Source: Endobugula sp965225895
Lineage (GTDB): Bacteria; Pseudomonadota; Gammaproteobacteria; Pseudomonadales; Cellvibrionaceae
DNA: 64,000 nucleotides
NCBI GenBank assembly: GCA_965225895.1
Contig: CBDDBR010000011.1
Span: 1,426,001 to 1,490,000, forward strand
Reading direction: 5' to 3'
Below, one piece after another: positions 26,187 through 39,593 of this stretch. The notes under the pieces are model-generated. The model worked only from the letters and a program-made list of their open reading frames with translations. It had not been told where the DNA came from and did not search any database. Within the stretch, counting starts at the first letter, position 1. The number at the start of each line of letters is the position of its first letter. The translations under genes were made by a program, and so were the position numbers.

Positions 26187-27413
26187 TTAAACCTCAATTC
26201 CATCCATTGCCGCAATGGTTAAAATGTCTTTATCACCACGACCCGATAGATTTACCACGATCACTTTATCTTTTGGCAGATCTTTTGCCATTTTTTTCGC
26301 ATAAGCCAGTGCGTGGCTACTTTCTAGTGCAGGCATAATACCTTCAACTAAGGTTAATTCACGAAAAGCAGACAGCGCCTCTTCGTCAGTTACCGCCATA
26401 TAATTCACACGACCCAAATCTTTTAGCCATGAGTGTTCAGGCCCTACGCCTGGATAATCTAAACCTGCTGACACCGAGTGAGTCTCAATAATTTGACCGT
26501 TTTCATCTTCCATCAAGTAAGTACGATTACCGTGTAATACTCCAGGGATACCGTCGTTTAAAGGCGCTGCATGGCGACCTGTTTCAACACCATCACCACC
26601 CGCTTCAACACCGTACATTTCAACAGTGTCATCATTTAAAAATGGGTGAAATAGACCAATAGCATTAGAACCACCGCCCACGCAAGCCACCAGCGCATCG
26701 GGTAAACGACCCACTTGCTCTAAGCATTGCTCACGAGCTTCACGACCAATAATGGATTGAAAATCACGGACTAATTTAGGGTAAGGATGAGGCCCCGCAA
26801 CGGTACCAATAATATAAAAAGTATCATCAACATTCGTTACCCAATCACGCATGGCTTCATTCATAGCATCTTTAAGCGTTTTGGTACCCGATGTTACCGC
26901 ATTAACTTTTGCACCTAGCAACTTCATGCGATAAACATTCAACGATTGACGCTGAACATCTTCTGCGCCCATAAATACTTCACACTCTAAACCCAAACGT
27001 GCTGCAACGGTAGCAGTTGCTACACCGTGCTGGCCTGCGCCAGTTTCAGCAATCACACGGGATTTACCTGAGTATTTGGCCAACAGTGCTTGACCAATAG
27101 TGTTGTTCACTTTGTGAGCACCTGTATGATTAAGGTCTTCACGTTTTAAATAAATTTGTGCGCCGCCAATTTCGTCACTCCAACGCTGCGCATGATAAAG
27201 TGGCGATGGTCGACCCACGTAATGTGCCATATCTTTATCAAATTCCGCTAAAAATACAGGATCATCTTTTAGGCGTTCATACATTTCAGATAGATCATCT
27301 AAAGCAGAAATGAGTGTTTCTGATACAAAACGTCCACCATAGATGCCAAAATGGCCTTTATCATCAGGAAAACTCGAAAAATCGATATCTGACACATTGG
27401 TTAAATCGTTCAC
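26187..27413 (-). CDS. trpB: Tryptophan synthase beta chain TrpB
   Basis: The product has 408 residues. The PLP lysine is in HTGAHKVNNTIGQALL, and AETGAGQHGVATATVAARLG and the phosphate-binding VGGGSNAIGLFHPF follow. The enzyme joins indole and serine to form tryptophan. The N-terminus carries a short extension (NDLTNVSDIDFSSFPDD) before GHFGIYGGRFVSETL. It lies 39 bp after trpF and 12 bp before trpA in a trpFBA unit, the Pseudomonas-like split trp arrangement without trpE, D or C. Confidence 0.97.
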   Translation of the reverse strand: MNDLTNVSDIDFSSFPDDKGHFGIYGGRFVSETLISALDDLSEMYERLKDDPVFLAEFDKDMAHYVGRPSPLYHAQRWSDEIGGAQIYLKREDLNHTGAHKVNNTIGQALLAKYSGKSRVIAETGAGQHGVATATVAARLGLECEVFMGAEDVQRQSLNVYRMKLLGAKVNAVTSGTKTLKDAMNEAMRDWVTNVDDTFYIIGTVAGPHPYPKLVRDFQSIIGREAREQCLEQVGRLPDALVACVGGGSNAIGLFHPFLNDDTVEMYGVEAGGDGVETGRHAAPLNDGIPGVLHGNRTYLMEDENGQIIETHSVSAGLDYPGVGPEHSWLKDLGRVNYMAVTDEEALSAFRELTLVEGIMPALESSHALAYAKKMAKDLPKDKVIVVNLSGRGDKDILTIAAMDGIEV

Positions 27414-27452
27414 TTAATCTTTACTCCACATGTATAGCGAATAATCGTCCGA

Positions 27453-28103
27453 TTATTCTGCTTTTGCATTCTTAATAAAATTCATTACTTTCTGCTGATC
27501 TTTTTTACCCGCTACCTGTTCAACACCACCACTCACATCAACACCATAAGGTTGAGTTTGCTGAATAGCTGCCTGCACATTTTGCGGGTTAAGCCCCCCT
27601 GCCAACACAATAGGCGGTAAAGAGCTGTTTTTTGACGATGGCACACGCGCCCAATCAAATGTTTCCCCTGTGCCACCGGGTACACCTTTTTGATAAGCAT
27701 CCAATAGAATACCCATTGCATTCGGGTAGCGCTGTATCACACGCTCTACATCAAGATCTGGCTTCATACGGATCGCTTTCATGTACGGACGCTGAAACTG
27801 ATCACAAAACTCAGCGCTTTCATCACCATGAAATTGCAGTATCTGTAAAGGCACTGCCGCTAAGACCTCTCGCACTGTGTCTGCATCGGCATTAACAAAC
27901 AATCCTACCGTAGAGACAAATGGCCCCGCGGCAGAAGCAATATTAGCTGCAAGCGTGGTAGACACATAACGAGGACTAGGCTCATAAAACACCAAACCAA
28001 TCGCATCCGCACCTGCATTCACAGCTAACAAACCGTCGTCAACAGAAGTAATACCGCATATTTTTACGCGCGGCAGACAAGGATAGCTCAGTGTTTCACT
28101 CAA
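27453..28103 (-). CDS. trpF: Phosphoribosylanthranilate isomerase TrpF
   Basis: The product has 216 residues of TIM-barrel type. The catalytic cysteine is in VKICGITSVDDGLLA, followed by IGLVFYEPSPRYV, LQILQFHGDES, and PPIVLAGGLNPQNV. VDVSGGVEQVAGKKD near the end binds phosphate. It converts phosphoribosylanthranilate to CdRP in tryptophan synthesis. It is the first gene of trpF-trpB-trpA. The upstream truA gene lies 68 bp away, close enough for read-through. Confidence 0.96.
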   Translation of the reverse strand: MSETLSYPCLPRVKICGITSVDDGLLAVNAGADAIGLVFYEPSPRYVSTTLAANIASAAGPFVSTVGLFVNADADTVREVLAAVPLQILQFHGDESAEFCDQFQRPYMKAIRMKPDLDVERVIQRYPNAMGILLDAYQKGVPGGTGETFDWARVPSSKNSSLPPIVLAGGLNPQNVQAAIQQTQPYGVDVSGGVEQVAGKKDQQKVMNFIKNAKAE

Positions 28104-28171
28104 GTTGAACCCAACTATATTCAGAGAAAATTTGTAACCTAAAAATAAGACGCCGATTTTAACAGAATTCT

Positions 28172-29050
28172 TTATGCTAAGAAATAAGGCCCTTTCGCTC
28201 TTACAGGTAAATTATAATTATTATCATATTCAACCGAGACCAAATACAAACCATCAGAAGGCGCGGTCACTCCACCTTGCTGACGATCTCGGCTAGCTAA
28301 CACCTCTGCTGCCCATGCCACTGGCTTTTCTCCTGCTGCGATACTACTTAACACCCCCACAATATTTCTTACCATGTGGTACAAAAACGCAGTCGCCTCC
28401 ACCTCAATCACGATAAAATCATTATGCCGCGTAATATCAATACGCTTCATGCGGCGCACAGGATTATTCGCTTGGCATTGTATAGCACGAAAAGCGCTAA
28501 AATCATGTTCACCCAATAATGCCTGACTCGCGTCAATCATTCGCTTAAGATCCAATGTACGCCGATCCCAAGTAACATAATGATTAAGCAACGCCGAAGG
28601 TGTAGGAGTGTTATATATCACGTAACGATACGTTCTTGAGCGCGCACTAAAACGAGAATGGAAGTCAGGTGTCACATGCTTGACCCAACGAATCGCAATT
28701 CCTTCGGGTAACTGCGTATTCGCCCCTCGCAACCACGCTGTATCTATACGCTTAGCCATGGTATCAAAATGAATAACCTGATTTGTTGCATGTACGCCCG
28801 CGTCTGTGCGCCCTGCACACACAAGCTTAATCGGCTCATTCGCAATAGCACTTAACGCCTTTTCTATACCTTCTTGTATCGTTTGAGGGTCATGAGGCTG
28901 AGACTGAAAACCATGAAAAAAACATCCCGCATACTCAATCCCTAATGCAATTCTTTGCATGCCTTCAGGAAATGTAATATCACCCCCTGTAACCACTTCA
29001 CAATTACGTTTGTACTGTTTTTTTTCGGGAGTATCTGGCGAGTTGTTCAT
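28172..29050 (-). CDS. truA: tRNA pseudouridine synthase TruA (positions 38-40)
   Basis: The product has about 292 residues from the ATG at 29050; an internal ATG at 28960 (MQRIALGIEY) would give 262 and is the point where family similarity clearly begins. A TTG at 29065 is a third option. The catalytic aspartate is in CAGRTDAGVHA. RTYRYVIYNTP and FLYHMVRNIVGVL are also typical. TruA makes pseudouridine in the anticodon arm. It sits between fimV and trpF as in Pseudomonas. A terminator between fimV and truA suggests that truA has its own promoter, perhaps inside 29051-29151. Confidence 0.93.
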   Translation of the reverse strand: MNNSPDTPEKKQYKRNCEVVTGGDITFPEGMQRIALGIEYAGCFFHGFQSQPHDPQTIQEGIEKALSAIANEPIKLVCAGRTDAGVHATNQVIHFDTMAKRIDTAWLRGANTQLPEGIAIRWVKHVTPDFHSRFSARSRTYRYVIYNTPTPSALLNHYVTWDRRTLDLKRMIDASQALLGEHDFSAFRAIQCQANNPVRRMKRIDITRHNDFIVIEVEATAFLYHMVRNIVGVLSSIAAGEKPVAWAAEVLASRDRQQGGVTAPSDGLYLVSVEYDNNYNLPVRAKGPYFLA

Positions 29051-29101
29051 AACAATAATATTCAAACATATATAACATGGAAATTTTTAAATCAACCAAA
29101 C

Positions 29102-29131
29102 AAAAAACGACCGTATAAACGATCGTTTTTT
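29102..29131 (-). terminator. Terminator between fimV and truA
   Basis: AAAAAACGACCG at 29102-29113 pairs with CGATCGTTTTTT at 29120-29131 over 12 positions with one mismatch and a TATAAA loop. It is T-rich on both strands and lies just after the fimV stop, so it should end the fimV message. Confidence 0.75.
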
Positions 29132-29151
29132 ACATTGATCACAAGCGAATT

Positions 29152-32646
<3,495 letters not shown>

Positions 32647-32801
32647 GTGATTCTGCCAATATTATTGTTTTTTATCGACCCATTAATCTCGCTAAAATAT
32701 AACGAATAGATAACTAACGTGTCGACGTTTTAAATTTGATTATATTTAACAATATCGAGCACAATCTCGAATAAACTTTCACTATCAACGCTAAGTATTC
32801 A

Positions 32802-33824
32802 TTATAAATAGCTTTTTTTCAACTCCTCAGCAATAAGAATAGAATTTAATGCCGCGCCTTTTCGCACATTATCAGCTACCAACCATAAATTGATACCTCG
32901 GCTATGCCCCATATCATTACGGATACGGCTCACAAAAATATCATTCTTACCCGCTGCGGTGGTCACTGGCGTTGCAAAACCTTGTTCTTCGTTATTATCT
33001 AAGACTTTGATTTCACTATTTTTTTCAAGTAATTCACGCACTTCATCAGCCGTTATTGGATCACCTGTTTCTATCGTAACCGCCATACTGTCTGCATAAA
33101 ATACAGGAACCTGTATACACGTTGCATTCACTTGTAATTGCCCATCTCGCAAAATAGCTTGAGTTTGCTCCACAAGGCGAATTTCGGCATCAGAATGGCC
33201 GCTTTCATCAACACTGCCAACACTTGGCAATACATTAAAGGCAATTTGTTGAGAATAAAATTTAGGGTCTGCACCTTGCCCGTTCAATAAACTCGCGGTT
33301 TGAGTCGCCAATTCATGTATCGCTTTTTTACCATGACGAGATACCGAGTCATAAGCCGTTACATTGATACGCAAAATACCCACTGCATCATAAATAGGCT
33401 TTAATACAGTCAGTAAACTCACCACCGAACTATCTGGGTTAATAACTAATGACGGCTGATCATCCGCAGCCAACACATCGGCGTTGACACTAGGAATTAT
33501 CATTGGCGCTGTTTGCGATAAAAAGGCTTGGCTATTATCAATCACCAAACAACCTGCCGCTTGCGCTTTAGGTACATACTCTAAAGAAATCTCATCTGTG
33601 GCTACAAAAATAACCATATGCACCTGAGAGAAGTCAAAAGTATCTAAGACATTCACCATCAATGGCTTACTGCGAAACATTAAGCTTGTACCCGCGGTTC
33701 GCTCACTGGCTAATAAATGTAATTCTTGAACTGGGAATGTACTCTTTTCTAATAGCTCAACAACGGCCTCACCTACTGCACCTGTTGCGCCTACAACTGC
33801 TAAATTAACGGTATCCACACACAC
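32802..33824 (-). CDS. usg: Usg-like protein (ASD paralogue without catalytic cysteine)
   Basis: The product has 340 residues with the aspartate-semialdehyde dehydrogenase fold. It starts NLAVVGATGAVGEAVVELLE (NADP site) and has VIDNSQAF. Where true enzymes have a catalytic cysteine in an N-C-S/T motif, this protein reads VINPDSSVVSLL, so the cysteine is missing. The family is called Usg in E. coli and lies next to asd in Pseudomonas. It is probably not an active dehydrogenase and its role is unknown. It lies between fimV and the true asd gene, as usual. Confidence 0.88.
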   Translation of the reverse strand: MCVDTVNLAVVGATGAVGEAVVELLEKSTFPVQELHLLASERTAGTSLMFRSKPLMVNVLDTFDFSQVHMVIFVATDEISLEYVPKAQAAGCLVIDNSQAFLSQTAPMIIPSVNADVLAADDQPSLVINPDSSVVSLLTVLKPIYDAVGILRINVTAYDSVSRHGKKAIHELATQTASLLNGQGADPKFYSQQIAFNVLPSVGSVDESGHSDAEIRLVEQTQAILRDGQLQVNATCIQVPVFYADSMAVTIETGDPITADEVRELLEKNSEIKVLDNNEEQGFATPVTTAAGKNDIFVSRIRNDMGHSRGINLWLVADNVRKGAALNSILIAEELKKSYL

Positions 33825-33939
33825 CTCTTTATTATCATACGAATGATCGCATGATCTATCACGCGGGTTGCCACATGAACAAACACATGGATGAAAACGA
33901 CATAATAAAAATTATATCGTCTATAGAATATAGTGCTTA

Positions 33940-35061
33940 TTAACGCTTAAGCAGGATTTGTAGCATTCGGCGCAACGGCTCTGCCGCACCCCATAATAAC
34001 TGATCACCAACAGTAAAAGCCGTCAAGTATTCAGGGCCCATATGCATTTTACGCAAACGACCCACAGGCACAGTTAATGTACCAGTTACGGCGGTAGGCG
34101 TTAAATCTGCCAATGTTGCTTCTTTGTCGTTAGGGACTAATTTTACCCAATCATTCGCATTTGCGATAAGCGCTTCAATCTCACTCATGGGTAAATCTTT
34201 GTTTAGCTTAATCGTTAAGGCTTGGCTATGACAACGCATAGCGCCCACACGCACACAAATACCATCAACAGGGATATGGGCTGCAGCATCATTATCGAGA
34301 CCACTGATAATTTTATTGGTTTCAGCATCGGCCTTCCATTCTTCTCGACTCTGACCACTGTCTAACTGGCTATCAATATAAGGTAATACGCTACCTGCTA
34401 GTGGCACACCAAAATTATCTTGTGGCAAACTACCATCGCGCATTTTATCGGCAATTTTTTTATCAAGATCTAATATTGCCGACGCAGGATTCGCTAATTC
34501 ATCGGCCACGGTATCGCGCAACTCACCCATTTGTGAGATAAGCTCACGCATATGGCGCGCACCGCCACCACTCGCGGCTTGGTATGTCATAGCCGACACC
34601 CACTCTACGTGACCCGCATTAATCAAACCACCAATCGCCATGAGCATTAAGCTAACCGTACAGTTTCCACCAATAAAATTCTTTGTGCCCGCTGCCAGTG
34701 CGTTATCTATCACCTCTGAATTTACAGGGTCTAAAACAATAACGGCATCGTCATTCATACGCAGTGACGATGCGGCATCAATCCAATAACCCGCCCAACC
34801 TGAAGCGCGTAACGGTTCAAAAACAGCCTTAGTATAATCACCGCCCTGACAAGAAAGGATAACGTCCATTTTAGCCAGTTCTGTAATATCATTCGCGTCT
34901 TTTAATGGTTCAATGGTTTTGCCAATTGCTGGCCCTTCGCCACCCACATTCGAGGTGGTGAAAAAAACAGCATCAATATCTGCAAAGTCATTTTCATCTT
35001 TCATACGCCCCATTAACACAGAGCCAACCATTCCACGCCAACCTACAAAACCCACTTTCAT
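33940..35061 (-). CDS. asd: Aspartate-semialdehyde dehydrogenase Asd
   Basis: The product has about 373 residues from the ATG at 35061 (MKVGFVGWRGMVGSVLMGRM), preceded by a GAGAAAG ribosome site; a GTG at 35067 would add two. The catalytic cysteine is present in FIGGNCTVSLMLMA, and the active-site region MTYQAASGGGARHMREL follows. The enzyme makes aspartate semialdehyde for lysine, threonine, methionine and diaminopimelate. usg lies 115 bp downstream. An acyltransferase gene diverges from it upstream, so the promoters share 35062-35253. Confidence 0.96.
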   Translation of the reverse strand: MKVGFVGWRGMVGSVLMGRMKDENDFADIDAVFFTTSNVGGEGPAIGKTIEPLKDANDITELAKMDVILSCQGGDYTKAVFEPLRASGWAGYWIDAASSLRMNDDAVIVLDPVNSEVIDNALAAGTKNFIGGNCTVSLMLMAIGGLINAGHVEWVSAMTYQAASGGGARHMRELISQMGELRDTVADELANPASAILDLDKKIADKMRDGSLPQDNFGVPLAGSVLPYIDSQLDSGQSREEWKADAETNKIISGLDNDAAAHIPVDGICVRVGAMRCHSQALTIKLNKDLPMSEIEALIANANDWVKLVPNDKEATLADLTPTAVTGTLTVPVGRLRKMHMGPEYLTAFTVGDQLLWGAAEPLRRMLQILLKR

Positions 35062-35253
35062 GAACACTTTCTCTCTCAGTAATTTCTCTCGGTAAAAACA
35101 ATATCAAGCCGCCTAGTTTACCGTAGAACGGAGGGATTAAAAACTAAAAGACTTAAAAAGCATCGACTTAATCGTATAACATCAGCATTATGTTAGAATG
35201 CGACACCTGTTACATAGCAACCACTCCTTTTAATTAATCATCACAAATACACC

Positions 35254-36144
35254 ATGCGTCGCATCCAACTATTGCTTATTCAGTGCTTAATGACTCCACT
35301 GGCTTTTTTGCCCCTCCGCTGGAGCCAAGCAATGGGCGCATATTTAGGTATTGCCCTCATTAAATACAACAAAAAACGCGCACATATTGCACTGGCTAAC
35401 ATTCGCACCTGCTTTCCTGATAAAACATCCGCAGAACACCAAGCATTGCTACGCATGACCGCCATGGAATCAGGCAAATGGTTAATGGAATCAGCGTATA
35501 TTTGGTTTAGACATCCGCGCTATCTCATTAACAAGGTTAGCGTGACGAATCCAGAATTATTAGAAAACGCCTATCAAAAAGGACGCGGGGTTGTTATCGT
35601 GCTACCCCATCAGGGCAATTGGGAGCTGTTAAACTTTTTTATTCCGCAACGTTATCCCTTTGGTGCGATGTACCGCCCGAGTAATTCACCGCTATTAGAA
35701 AGCATTATATTAAAAGGCCGCTTACGTTTAGGTGGTGATATGTTTGGCGCCAATTCACAAGGTGTTCGACGAGCACTCAAGGCATTAAAGAAAAATAGTG
35801 TACTCGCTATTTTATCGGATCATTTACCGTCTGAAGAAGCGGGCGTATACGCTCCTTTTTTTGGTCGACCTGCCCTCACAGGCAAGCTCACACACTCACT
35901 CATTAAACGTAATACATCAGAAGTATTATTGGCTTCTGTACTCAGAAAAAAACAGGGTCAAGGATTTGAAATTCAATTTCAATCTATTTCGGGCATGGAT
36001 ACAGACGACACTATTGCCGCAGCAACAGCGCTCAACCAAGCCATAGAAAAAAGCATTTTATTAGCACCAGAACAGTACCAATGGGTCTACCGACGTTTTG
36101 CAAAACCACCAGCAGACCTAGAGAGTATTTATAACGACAGCTAA
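35254..36144 (+). CDS. lpxL: Lysophospholipid/lipid A acyltransferase, LpxL (HtrB) family
   Basis: The product has 296 residues. The catalytic H-X4-E motif is in VLPHQGNWELLNFF, followed by the substrate stretch YRPSNSPLLESIILKGR. ILSDHLPSEEAGVYAPFFGRPA also fits the family. An N-terminal hydrophobic segment (FLPLRWSQAMGAYLG) probably anchors it to the inner membrane. LpxL adds a secondary lauroyl chain to Kdo2-lipid IVA. It stands on the opposite strand between asd and leuB and ends 17 bp from the leuB stop. The precise acyl chain cannot be told. Confidence 0.88.
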   Translation: MRRIQLLLIQCLMTPLAFLPLRWSQAMGAYLGIALIKYNKKRAHIALANIRTCFPDKTSAEHQALLRMTAMESGKWLMESAYIWFRHPRYLINKVSVTNPELLENAYQKGRGVVIVLPHQGNWELLNFFIPQRYPFGAMYRPSNSPLLESIILKGRLRLGGDMFGANSQGVRRALKALKKNSVLAILSDHLPSEEAGVYAPFFGRPALTGKLTHSLIKRNTSEVLLASVLRKKQGQGFEIQFQSISGMDTDDTIAAATALNQAIEKSILLAPEQYQWVYRRFAKPPADLESIYNDS

Positions 36145-36161
36145 TCCATGCCGTCGATTTT

Positions 36162-37256
36162 TTACCCTTGTGATAGCGCCTTAACTACCGCATCGCCCAT
36201 TTCAGAAGTACTCACTTTGGTAATACCTTCAGATTGGCCTTGCGGAAGAATATCAGCTGTACGTAAACCTTGGTCTAGCACTTCACCCACAGCTTTTGCT
36301 ATCGCATCCGCAGCATCACTCATATTTAGCGAGTAACGCAACAGCATTTCTAATGACAAGATAGTCGCCAATGGATTCGCAATACCTTGGCTAGCAATAT
36401 CAGGCGCAGAACCATGTACAGGTTCATACATACCTAGCCCATCAGCATTTAATGAGGCCGATGGCAACATACCGATCGAACCCGTTAACATCGCTGCACA
36501 ATCCGATAAAATATCGCCAAATAAATTACCTGTCACAATCACATCAAACTGTTTAGGTGCGCGCACCAACTGCATGGCTGCATTATCAACATACATATGC
36601 GAAAGCTCTACATCAGGGTAATCCCCTGCGATACTTTCCATAACTTCGCGCCACAAACCAGATACTTCGAGTACATTCGCTTTTTCTACCGAGCATAAAC
36701 GCTTACCACGCTTTTGCGCAATCTCAAACGCATTACGGCCAATACGTTCTATTTCACTCTCGCTATATACAAGTGTGTTATAGCCTTGTCGCTCGCCATT
36801 TTCTAATACGCGTACACCACGCGGCTCACCAAAATAAATGCCGCCAGTTAATTCGCGCACAATCAAAATATCTAAACCTTCAACCAATTCTTTTTTCAAA
36901 GAAGAGGCATCTGCCAACTGCGGGTACAAAATTGCAGGACGCAGGTTAGAAAATAAATCGAGCTCCGCACGAATTTTTAACAGGCCTTTTTCTGGGCGAA
37001 TCGCACGATCTAATGTATCCCATTTAGGACCACCAACAGCACCTAATAAAATACCATCACTGTTTTTTGCTTTAGCAATGGTCTCATCAGTAAGGGGGAT
37101 GCCGTGTACATCAATCGCACAACCGCCCATTAAATCGTGTTCATAGCTCACATCTAAATTCATTCTTTCGTTTAAGCAATCTAGCACTTTTACCGCTTCA
37201 TTAACGATCTCAGGGCCAATACCATCGCCCGCTAATAACAATATATTTTTTGACAT
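36162..37256 (-). CDS. leuB: 3-isopropylmalate dehydrogenase LeuB
   Basis: The product has 364 residues. The N-terminal LLAGDGIGPEIVNEAVKVL and the RELTGGIYFGEPRG loop identify the enzyme. The metal/substrate site NLFGDILSDCAAMLTGSIGMLPSA and the NAD-binding EPVHGSAPDIASQGIANP are complete. It oxidises and decarboxylates 3-isopropylmalate in leucine synthesis. It follows leuD after 82 bp and ends convergently with the LpxL-type gene. Confidence 0.97.
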   Translation of the reverse strand: MSKNILLLAGDGIGPEIVNEAVKVLDCLNERMNLDVSYEHDLMGGCAIDVHGIPLTDETIAKAKNSDGILLGAVGGPKWDTLDRAIRPEKGLLKIRAELDLFSNLRPAILYPQLADASSLKKELVEGLDILIVRELTGGIYFGEPRGVRVLENGERQGYNTLVYSESEIERIGRNAFEIAQKRGKRLCSVEKANVLEVSGLWREVMESIAGDYPDVELSHMYVDNAAMQLVRAPKQFDVIVTGNLFGDILSDCAAMLTGSIGMLPSASLNADGLGMYEPVHGSAPDIASQGIANPLATILSLEMLLRYSLNMSDAADAIAKAVGEVLDQGLRTADILPQGQSEGITKVSTSEMGDAVVKALSQG

Positions 37257-37338
37257 ATTTCGATAACCTTTATTTCGATAACTTTTATTTTAACAATCTT
37301 TTTACAAGTACTTTTATCGGTTTAAAAAACCGCATCCA

Positions 37339-37989
37339 CTAGCCCTTAATGGCATTAAATAACCAAGGGGAGTTTTCTTTTAATGTGTTTTCATAGGCAC
37401 GAATGGCATCTGCATCTTCTAGCGTTAAACCAATATCATCTAAGCCATTTAACAAACAATGGCGACGAAACTCATCCAGCGCAAAAGGAAAACTTTCACC
37501 TGACGGCGTAATGACTTGTAAATTTTCTAGATCAACCGTTAGCGCATATCCTTCTTCGGCGTACATTTCGGCAAATAATTGATCGACAATTTTTTCATCC
37601 AAAATAACGGGCAACAAACCATTTTTAAACGAATTATTATAAAAAATATCTGCATAACTTGATGCTATAACCGCTCTAAAGCCATAATCGTCTAATGCCC
37701 AAGGAGCATGTTCACGACTCGAACCACAACCAAAATTTTCTCTCGTTAATAGTACCGAGGCACCTTGATAACGCGCAAAATTAAGAGGGAATTCTGGATT
37801 TAACGGGCGCCCTTCACACGATTGGTCTGGCTGCCCCTCATCTAAATAACGTAATTCATCAAAGCAGTTTTTACCAAAACCACTTCGCTTAATCGATTTT
37901 AAAAATTGTTTAGGGATAATCATATCCGTATCAACATTGGCGCGATCCATGGGAGCGGCAATGCCTGTGTGTACTGTAAATGCTTTCAT
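37339..37989 (-). CDS. leuD: 3-isopropylmalate dehydratase small subunit LeuD
   Basis: The product has 216 residues. It starts MKAFTVHTGIAAPMDRANVDTD and carries DMIIPKQFLKSI and NFGCGSSREHAPWAL, the substrate loop of the swivel domain. With LeuC it isomerises 2- to 3-isopropylmalate. It lies 54 bp after leuC and 82 bp before leuB in the same transcript. Confidence 0.97.
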   Translation of the reverse strand: MKAFTVHTGIAAPMDRANVDTDMIIPKQFLKSIKRSGFGKNCFDELRYLDEGQPDQSCEGRPLNPEFPLNFARYQGASVLLTRENFGCGSSREHAPWALDDYGFRAVIASSYADIFYNNSFKNGLLPVILDEKIVDQLFAEMYAEEGYALTVDLENLQVITPSGESFPFALDEFRRHCLLNGLDDIGLTLEDADAIRAYENTLKENSPWLFNAIKG

Positions 37990-38043
37990 GTTTTTTCTCG
38001 GTATTCGTTGTTATTTCACCAGTAAAAGAGTCATTATTACTAA

Positions 38044-39462
38044 TTAAAACTCTCGCACATCAACAAAGTGGCCTGCTATTGCCGCCGCTGCTGCCATTTC
38101 TGGACTCACTAAATGCGTGCGACCACCATAACCTTGGCGACCTTCAAAATTTCGGTTAGAGGTAGATGCACAATGCTCTCCCGCACCCAATTTATCGGCA
38201 TTCATTGCCAAGCACATAGAACAACCTGGCTCACGCCATTCAAGCCCCGCTTCCACAAAGATTTTATCGAGACCCTCTGCTTCCGCTTGTGCTTTCACCA
38301 AGCCTGAGCCTGGTACAACAATCGCTTCTTTTACACTTTGTGCTTTTTTACGCCCCTTAACTACTTGTGCCGCTGCGCGCATATCTTCAATACGTGAATT
38401 CGTACATGATCCAATAAATACACGATCTAATTGAATATCTGTAATAGCTTGCCCTGCCGACAAGCCCATATATTCAAGTGCACGTTCCATACCTGCCTTT
38501 TTAACAGCATCATTTTCCTCTGCTGGGTTTGGCACCACATCCTGTACCGACACCACCATTTCTGGAGAGGTGCCCCAACTCACTTGCGGCAAAATAGCAC
38601 TACCATCCAGTTCGACCACCACATCAAATTGCGCATCGTCATCACTCACTAACGTTTTCCAATACGCTACAGCCGCATCCCAATCACTGCCTTTAGGCGC
38701 AAAATCACGATCACGTACATAGTTGATGGTGGTTTCATCAACAGCAACCATACCCGCACGGGCGCCCGCTTCGATCGCCATATTACATACGGTCATACGA
38801 CCTTCCATCGACATATCACGAAAAACTTGGCCGCCAAACTCAAGCGCACAACCATTACCACCTGCGGTTCCGATTTTAGCGATAATAGCTAACACCACGT
38901 CTTTTGGTGTCACACCTTTACCTAATACGCCCTCAACTTTTACCAGCATATTTTTCATTTTTTTCGCAACTAAGCACTGAGTTGCCATCACATGCTCAAC
39001 TTCGCTGGTACCAATACCATGCGCCAATGCACCCAATGCACCGTTAGTAGCGGTATGCGAATCACCACATACCACAGTCATTCCTGGTAAACACGCGCCC
39101 GACTCTGGCCCAACCACATGCACAATACCTTGGCGACGATCATTAATTTTAAATTCTGTAATACCAAAACTGTCACAGTTGTCATCTAAGGTTTGCACCT
39201 GAATTTTTGACACTGGATCTTCGATACCCGCAACACCTGATGCACGCTCTACCGTTGTTGTTGGTACATTGTGGTCAGGCGTCGCCAACACACTATCGGT
39301 ACGCCATAATTGACGACCCGCTAATCGTAGCCCTTCAAACGCTTGCGGACTCGTCACCTCGTGCACAATATGACGATCAATATATATTAATGCAGAACCA
39401 TCATTGCGCTGCTTTACCAAGTGCGCATCCCATAATTTATCGTATAAGGTTTTTCCTGCCAT
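38044..39462 (-). CDS. leuC: 3-isopropylmalate dehydratase large subunit LeuC
   Basis: The product has 472 residues of aconitase type. The three cluster ligands are in VFIGSCTNSR (first) and PGCSMCLAMN (second and third). The HIVHEVTSPQAFEGLR and VCGDSHTATNGALGALAHG stretches are diagnostic. It forms the 4Fe-4S catalytic subunit with LeuD. It is the first gene of leuCDB and is divergent from a LysR-type gene, so its control region is 39463-39593. Confidence 0.97.
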   Translation of the reverse strand: MAGKTLYDKLWDAHLVKQRNDGSALIYIDRHIVHEVTSPQAFEGLRLAGRQLWRTDSVLATPDHNVPTTTVERASGVAGIEDPVSKIQVQTLDDNCDSFGITEFKINDRRQGIVHVVGPESGACLPGMTVVCGDSHTATNGALGALAHGIGTSEVEHVMATQCLVAKKMKNMLVKVEGVLGKGVTPKDVVLAIIAKIGTAGGNGCALEFGGQVFRDMSMEGRMTVCNMAIEAGARAGMVAVDETTINYVRDRDFAPKGSDWDAAVAYWKTLVSDDDAQFDVVVELDGSAILPQVSWGTSPEMVVSVQDVVPNPAEENDAVKKAGMERALEYMGLSAGQAITDIQLDRVFIGSCTNSRIEDMRAAAQVVKGRKKAQSVKEAIVVPGSGLVKAQAEAEGLDKIFVEAGLEWREPGCSMCLAMNADKLGAGEHCASTSNRNFEGRQGYGGRTHLVSPEMAAAAAIAGHFVDVREF

Positions 39463-39593
39463 GATCTTTACACTCTCAAAAAATAAAATAAAACTAAAAA
39501 GAATAACGCTAGTTTACGCCGACGCCATCTACAAAACAAATTCATAGTTATAATAACTTGCATTCCCAAAAGGAATAGACAACACTGCATATT

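Noticed and set aside
32755..32770. Terminator between usg and fimV (TCGAG/CTCGA)
   Set aside because: The stem is only about five base pairs and no T-run follows.
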